From contig LLEY01000098.1 of assembly GCA_001414485.1 (NCBI GenBank), positions 175,367 through 239,366 on the forward strand: 64,000 bases of DNA, written 5' to 3'. Both the position numbers and the translations under genes were made by a program. The stretch comes from Calycina herbarum. Its lineage: Eukaryota; Ascomycota; Leotiomycetes; Helotiales; Pezizellaceae. This document shows, in pieces, positions 58,598 to 64,000 of this stretch; the stretch's first letter is position 1; each line of letters opens with the position of its first letter. The notes under the pieces were generated by a model. It saw only the letters and a list, made by a program, of their open reading frames with translations. It ran no database searches and had not been told where the DNA came from.

Positions 58598-59031
58598 TGG
58601 GCATGCAAAATTAGTCGAGCTCCGGGCGCAGACATAAAACCGATATTGTTACGGGCCGAATGCAAAGAGGTCAATGGATAAGGTTGTCTTATTACAAGGA
58701 GAATTAACTAAGGAAGGAAAGAGAAGAAGTCTATTCTACGTGCGAGGAAAGGGGTTTTGTACGCATAGGCTACATGTAATTACCGGTTGTTGGGACGATG
58801 TTGGAACCCCTAGCGTCGAGGTCACGTTCTGTACGAAGGTCGGTAGACCAAGTACTCTTCGGGTGTAAACCGTCACATAGATTCTTTCTAGTAATTTATC
58901 TACTAAATAAGAGTTTAGATTAAAATTTATTAAATTATATTTTAAAGCTTATGCTATAACCTCTAAGCCTAGGTTAAAGCGTCGGTTTTATTCCTACCAA
59001 GGCCCGGAGCTCGGCTAATTTTGCATGCCCA
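58598..59031. mobile_element. Non-autonomous element with terminal inverted repeats (MITE-like)
   Basis: The left end TGGGCATGCAAAATTAG continues as TCGAGCTCCGGGC. It returns inverted at 59002-59031, so the 30-nt termini match at 29 of 30 positions. A weaker inverted match continues inward (both sides hold ATAAAACCGA at comparable depth). The 434-bp element encodes nothing recognisable, and its right half is very AT-rich. No clear target-site duplication could be seen. The near-identity of the ends suggests relatively recent mobility. Confidence 0.65.
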
Positions 59032-59451
59032 GGGTGAGGAGAAGGTACCTCACGTGCTTAATTCTCACATGACCTGCCTCGAGGAACCCTCCTTCTCCAA
59101 TCTTGTGCTGCAAACTCCGGTTTTGTCTTTGGTTTTTAAAATACTACAGATACAGAGGCTCAGCGAGTAGGAAAATCATGAGAATACATAAAAATACATA
59201 CCAAGATTTAGCGAAGTTGCAATGTGGAAAATTGAAGCGGAGTATTGTGAAGGCAGCAAAAATTATTGATTTCAGGAGTAACAAGCCTCCAACCTTGGTT
59301 ACAGAACCCCTTCCTAGCCCCTCAAAATTGCAAGCGGGTTTAAAAACAGGAATATATGATTTCAAAAAAGTAAAAGTGGTCAAACAAACATCATTCATTG
59401 GGGTATTCAGATTTCGGTATCCGTCCAACCGAGAGCTTCAAAGTTCATAAA

Positions 59452-60734
59452 CTAGGCGATAAGTGGTCGACCATAAGATGCCGCTGGCGGGCCGTTGAAC
59501 CCAGGTTGACCATTTGGATAAACAGTAGGAGCTCCATTGTTGTAGTAAACCGGTGCTCCTTGATATGATTGCGGCGCTCCATTCTGCATGTATTCGATCG
59601 GCAGGCCATTTTGTCCGTTCTGGTATGCCGTACCAGTGGGCTTTTGTTCCATCAAAAAATTTGGGTCTCGAGGTTTAATGCATCCAATAAACGCAACACC
59701 GAGGAAAATCGGATATGACATGAGGACATAGAAGAATCCGCTTGCGTATGCGAGTCCGATTCCATTGTCGTATGTCGATCCTTTTGGGAATGAGGATACG
59801 CCTTGTGACGCTAGGGTGAACAAGATACGAAGGAACAGGGCTGGCGCTACCACAGTAGCCATCAAAATAGTTGCCTGAAGTAGAATATTTAGCTTTGGTG
59901 TTGTTTGGGAGAGAGGGAAAAACGTACCTTGGAACGTTCCTTGACGAAAATGAGCAGCGCGTATATCGCGATTATGATGGCCATAAGAAGATAGAGGACA
60001 TCGTAGCCAAAATCTATGTAGCCTCCATACCTTGCGAGGCTTCTGTAATACAGAAAGGTGCCATTCGCGATATCAGAAGCAATGTCCGCTGTGTAAAGAC
60101 CAAATCCTGCCATCGATAGCAAAGTCAAAATTGTCGTGGCCACCCCATTGATGGTGGGCAAAGGATTAACTATCTTTGAAGCAGAGCTTTCGTAAAGTGT
60201 TCGAAGTATGATGGCGAGTATCAATATCTCCGCTACTCGCCAGAAAGCTGATTCGAGGATGAAGATGATATAATAGAGGTAGGTGACCACTGTTTCGGTT
60301 TCGCTAAGTGCGGTATCGATGACGTTTAGAATGAAATAACTGTGATAATGTTAGTCGTGGTCAACGTCTCCGTCGCGAATTGTGGTCCTTACCACAAGGC
60401 ACAAGAAACTGCCCATATATACCCCGCATGTCGGAGTTTATCTCTTCCCGCTTTTCGAACCCATTTGAAGCGTGGAGCAAGCACCAAACACGCGATCAAA
60501 ACAAGAACGGCAATGATGTTGAATGCAAAAAGAGCATTTATTTTCCCATTCTGTTGATGATAAAATTAGCACAATCTCATAGTAAAGAGAAGTTGAGCAA
60601 ATGGGGATATTTTAACATACCGTCCACTGAAAACCGACAAGATCCAACTCAGCCAGGCACGCCTCGCAACTGGAACTGCCTGTACTGCTACTGCTACCCC
60701 CGCTGCTGCTTGATCCACCTTTCTTTGGCGCCAT
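59452..60734 (-). CDS. Polytopic membrane protein of unknown function
   Basis: Minus-strand exons 60621-60734, 60393-60550, 59928-60339 and 59452-59874 join in frame to 368 residues. The N-terminus [17 protein letters not shown] is low complexity and is followed by a short Cys pair (CEAC). About seven hydrophobic helices follow. These include [77 protein letters not shown] and [19 protein letters not shown]. The 70-residue C-tail is rich in Asn, Gly, Gln, Pro and Tyr ([20 protein letters not shown]) and is cytosolic if seven helices and an outside N-terminus are right. The layout resembles fungal seven-helix proteins of receptor-like or RTA1-like type, but no signature confirms either. Confidence 0.75.
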
Positions 60735-61424
60735 GGTGACTTGAATATATTCTTTCCAGCGCGTCTTTTCTGGTTATTTTTCTCGAAGGTTTGAGTATGA
60801 AAAATGAAGCGAAATTTGGCAAACGCCTTGAAGGCATCTGGTGCAGACATTCACCATTATGAACACTACTGTCACCCTCCTAGTTTGAGCCACGAAAAGC
60901 CTCATCTGAGGTTGAAGACCATACTTTCAAGGAAAAAGCGGCTGCCTAACAGCCCGATCTTACCCACATCCCGCCCGAAGAGATATCTCCTTGAAACAGA
61001 TTGGTTGTTGTCGATGCCAAGGGCGGCGAAGTGATGCAAATCCTAAAATTGTCTGATCAGCCTTACCGCCACAAAAATGAAAAACGGCCCACAAATGGCG
61101 CCTTTGCCAATCAGAGCCTGTTTTTTCTACAATGTTTGTTGTGACTAACCAGGATATGTTTGAGAAATTGGAAGTACTGGCAGATTTGGGGGCTCAGTGC
61201 AGATGATGAGCCGCTTTTTCATGCTTGTTTCTTGTTTCTTACTGGTTTTCCGTGTTGGTGGCACATTGCCGAAACATGGGGTTATTCCGAAGGCTTGCAT
61301 TTGTAGCACGTGAGTACGTACCTTGCTTCGCCCCCTTTTTTATCACATTTCTCGCGATTAAGACCTTTGACAAATGTACTTTCTTGAGGAATCATACAGT
61401 TTCCATAATTCTGGCAGAATACAA
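60735..61424. other. Upstream region of the membrane-protein gene
   Basis: No gene is supported. Short frames such as 60804-61034 (plus) lack character. Confidence 0.4.
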
Positions 61425-61923
61425 GCGATGGCTCAACATGACAATCAGGTCCTAGCTCAGCGTCTCGCATCTTTAACCTTTGGGGCACCTACCTCTATAA
61501 TGCCCTCCGCGAAGCATCGACGAAAACTCGGCTTTTACTTGCGGCCACCCCGATTGCCTCAATGGACCACGCTTCAATCCCGAAAGAAAAACAATGAATT
61601 GCGTAAGGCCGCACTAAGCGAATGGAGAAGAACTTACTTGAGGCCGGTTTGCCTCTCTATGGATTTAATGCCTGAGAGCTTGAACAATATACCGGCGTTA
61701 TAGCACCAGACGGCGGAGCATCTAGAGAGGATATTGAAAGGTTATTGGGCGCGCTACAGGCTAAGGGTCACTGGGTATACTTTGCAGAGGGACCTCTTCG
61801 TCCGTTTTCACAGGCCGTTGCCTACCGGCGCAAGGACGGTACGGGCCATTGCGTATGGGTGGCCGGCGCTGCGACGCTTGTCAAGCAGGGCGGAGGTCGA
61901 AACATGACGAATTACTCTTGTTA
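61425..61923 (+). pseudogene. Broken unrecognised gene
   Basis: A first frame opens MAQHDNQVLAQRLASLTFGA and runs to about 61620. The sequence then continues one frame over as MEKNLLEAGLPLYGFNA, a TGA, and ELEQYTGVIAPDGGASREDI, followed by GALQAKGHWVYFAEGPLRP and CVWVAGAATLVKQGGGR to a stop near 61923. The stretch is more GC-rich than its surroundings. One frame change and one TGA (CGA to TGA would explain it) suggest a decayed gene. The family is not recognised; an unseen intron could also join the pieces. Confidence 0.35.
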
Positions 61924-63869
61924 GCAGCATTGCAATTATGGAACAGATGTAAATATCGATGTTGTGAATTCAGAGATTGAGTTATATTTCTGGGTTGAGC
62001 ATAAAGATCCTATGGATCGGGTGATATTTGAGGGTGATGAACATCCGGTGGAGGGCACTTTTCTAGCACGCTTTTTTGTTGGTCTAACGAGAAAGGTCGA
62101 GATGATTGGCAAGAAGGCGGCATAGCGGTGAGCACATTATCTTCTTGACACGAGGTTAAAGTTGGACAAAAGAAAGAAAATTTGTCGACGAGCAACGATA
62201 TTGAGAAGTTTCGAATGTACCTATATATGTGACATTGTTGACACTCTTCGTCTCCCCAGGTACACATACCGTGATAGCTCGCGATGAAAACTAAATGTAA
62301 CCGAGGCCTGCTGTTGTGCTGTTTCTTGCAGACAAAACCCAATAGTTCTATCTCATATTTGAAAAGCTGGAGTGTTTCGTCATCATGATTATGGCTTTAT
62401 TTACCCTGTTGCCATTTTTCGCTAACGTGCCGGGGTTGACACCTGAAGAAAACTCGGCTCCTTGAAGTTCATTCCTGTACTTGAAGCTATATTCTCCTAG
62501 AAGTTCCTTGCAAGTTCAAAAGCATTGGAAAATATTCCGTTTGATCTTGTAGGTCTTAGTGTCCCTCTGTAGTTAAAAGATGCGCCTCTTTAGCGAGTCA
62601 AAATCTCTTCCAAGCTCAGTAAGAGAGGTTCAAGCACGAGAAAATGAACGAAGTCATTGGGAAAATAAATAAGATATTAAGAGAATACGCAAAAAAAACC
62701 AATTGCATACTCATCACTCTCAATGATCAATGCAAGTAAGCGTGATGTACGCCAAGTGGAATCCTTTCGAATCTCCTTTTCTCAGACAGGAAAATCAATT
62801 TCATAGAGTGACATCAGCGTTATTACCGGAATTACCAATCCCCAAGCTGAGTGTTTTATACCCATGTAGGCGAACAGTATTCACTTTGCCCCCTAAATAT
62901 TCAATATCTGATAAAGATTCTCAACAAGCGATCATTTGACTCAGTGTTTGCTCCTCTGAGTACCGTTACACACCCGAATCATTTGACAGAGAAATCCTTT
63001 TCATGACATAAAACCACGTATAATTGAGTAAGTGGTTGGGTCTTCATTTCCTAATAAAAGTGGAGTCATGAATTACATTCCCTCACAACTTGAAGTTCAT
63101 AGACAGACATAGCGGACAGTATTCACTTCACCATCTCCAGTAATTTCAACCAAGCTCACTCCGGCCGCCGTTGTTCGCTGGCCAGGTGGCGGTTTTTCTT
63201 TTCCCTCCGTCGCTCTAATAAGAGTGATGTTACAGGGTAGAGAGTTTGACTGTTTGATAAATTGAAAGTGAAAATGAAAATATTGAATCTTTAGAAGCCT
63301 CCCCAAAGGCTGTGTTGCTCTGGTATTGATTGTTCCGTGCCATTTCGGCTCTTATGGCATACTCGCTAACAAGACTTGAAAACGCTTGAAGACTTCGGCA
63401 GTCCGACAATTACATTAGATACTATCGCCAAGATGGAAGAGACTAGTGAATGGTTTTTTTTGAGTGGAAGCTGGGAACGACCAACGGTAAGGCAGTTTTA
63501 GGACATAGAATTTTAAGTGTTTCCCTACAGATTCATGTTGATGTAGTGTCAAAGGCTTACGACCCATTTTTAACCCCGACAATTAACAAATGCGACCTTT
63601 GCTGCGAGTATTTGGGGCGAGGATTGTAAATTAGGGGAATAGATTCTCATTGTAAAATGGGCGAAGCTTGGTTCATGGAAGTCACTGACTCTTCTAGATT
63701 TCTCTTGTCAGCTCGTCACTACTACAAGGGTAGGCTGGGTAGTCACCTTGTTCCTTACATTTACAACATGAGTATATTCCGCAACTATCATGATGGTGTG
63801 TTAGCGGGTGTAACCTTGCTAATTTAGGTTGTTGATGGAGCTAAATTGAATGAGAACTTTCGTCATCGT
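61924..63869. other. Gene-free right flank
   Basis: No coding sequence is supported. One isolated TTACTCGC-type word is at 63354. The stretch is AT-rich. Confidence 0.4.
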
Positions 63870-64000
63870 CTTATATTTATTTATTTATTTATATCTATTT
63901 AACGTCAGGCGGAGTCTAGATCGCGTGGTCTAGGTCCTAAAAAGTCCCAAATGAGGGCAAATGACGCTAGGGGGGTGCCCTAGGCTACAGAGGGTGTAAA
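63870..64000 (-). mobile_element. Probable 3' end of a non-LTR retrotransposon (LINE), cut by the window edge
   Basis: On the minus strand the sequence ends CGTTAAATAGATATAAATAA followed by further TAAA units, after a GC-richer stretch (GACCTAGACCACGCGATCTA, GGGCACCCCCC). A TAAA-repeat tail after a GC-rich 3' untranslated region is typical of fungal Tad-like LINEs. The body would lie beyond position 64000. No coding part is visible. Confidence 0.5.

Overview
The window is nuclear DNA from a filamentous ascomycete (Pezizomycotina). The evidence is spliced genes with many 45-70 nt GT-AG introns, a highly reducing polyketide synthase (PKS) of fungal type, a LovG/FSH-type hydrolase, a fungal MDR-type ABC transporter, a tRNA gene with an intron, and AT-rich mutation-decayed spacers. 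A leotiomycete would fit the style, but nothing here proves the class.

Left arm (1-7.6 kb): four consecutive metabolic genes are decayed or damaged. They are an amidase (minus strand, internal stop), a class I glutamine amidotransferase-like gene (minus, at least three frame breaks), a metallo-beta-lactamase-fold hydrolase (plus, two single-base frame breaks and a lost zinc-ligand His) and an MFS transporter (plus, one in-frame TGA). Next come an intact FMN-dependent alpha-hydroxyacid dehydrogenase (8.5-9.8 kb), an intron-containing tRNA-Leu(CAG), an AT-rich gap and an intact salicylate-hydroxylase-like FAD monooxygenase (11.9-13.4 kb). A divergent pair of small unrecognised genes lies at 13.7-15.2 kb.

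At 18.6-22.2 kb lies a tandem array of small cysteine-rich, probably zinc-binding proteins. They share a W-x-C-x(3,4)-C ... C ... P-P ... C-x-Y framework, and one copy carries a nonsense codon. I do not recognise the family.

The centre is a compact biosynthetic locus. A 14-exon highly reducing PKS (24.6-32.1 kb, minus, 2265 aa, KS-AT-DH-ER-KR-ACP, no C-methyltransferase, no thioesterase) is divergent from a LovG-like serine hydrolase (34.0-35.0 kb, plus). An 18-exon full ABC transporter (36.0-41.3 kb, plus, 1424 aa) follows. The exons of all three join without a frame break, and together they would make, release and export a reduced polyketide. No pathway transcription factor or trans-ER is visible.

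The right arm holds a GNAT acetyltransferase (47.6-48.4 kb), a secreted sugar-lactone-oxidase-like flavoprotein (54.5-56.5 kb) facing a secreted seven-bladed lactonase (56.8-58.1 kb), and a polytopic membrane protein (59.5-60.7 kb). Between them are long gene-poor stretches. These contain four unrelated families of short degenerate repeat clusters, a 434-bp element with near-perfect terminal inverted repeats, gene relics, and what looks like the tail of a LINE at the right edge.

Exon coordinates were worked out by hand from splice signals and reading-frame continuity. Family assignments rest on recognised motifs only; no database search was possible.
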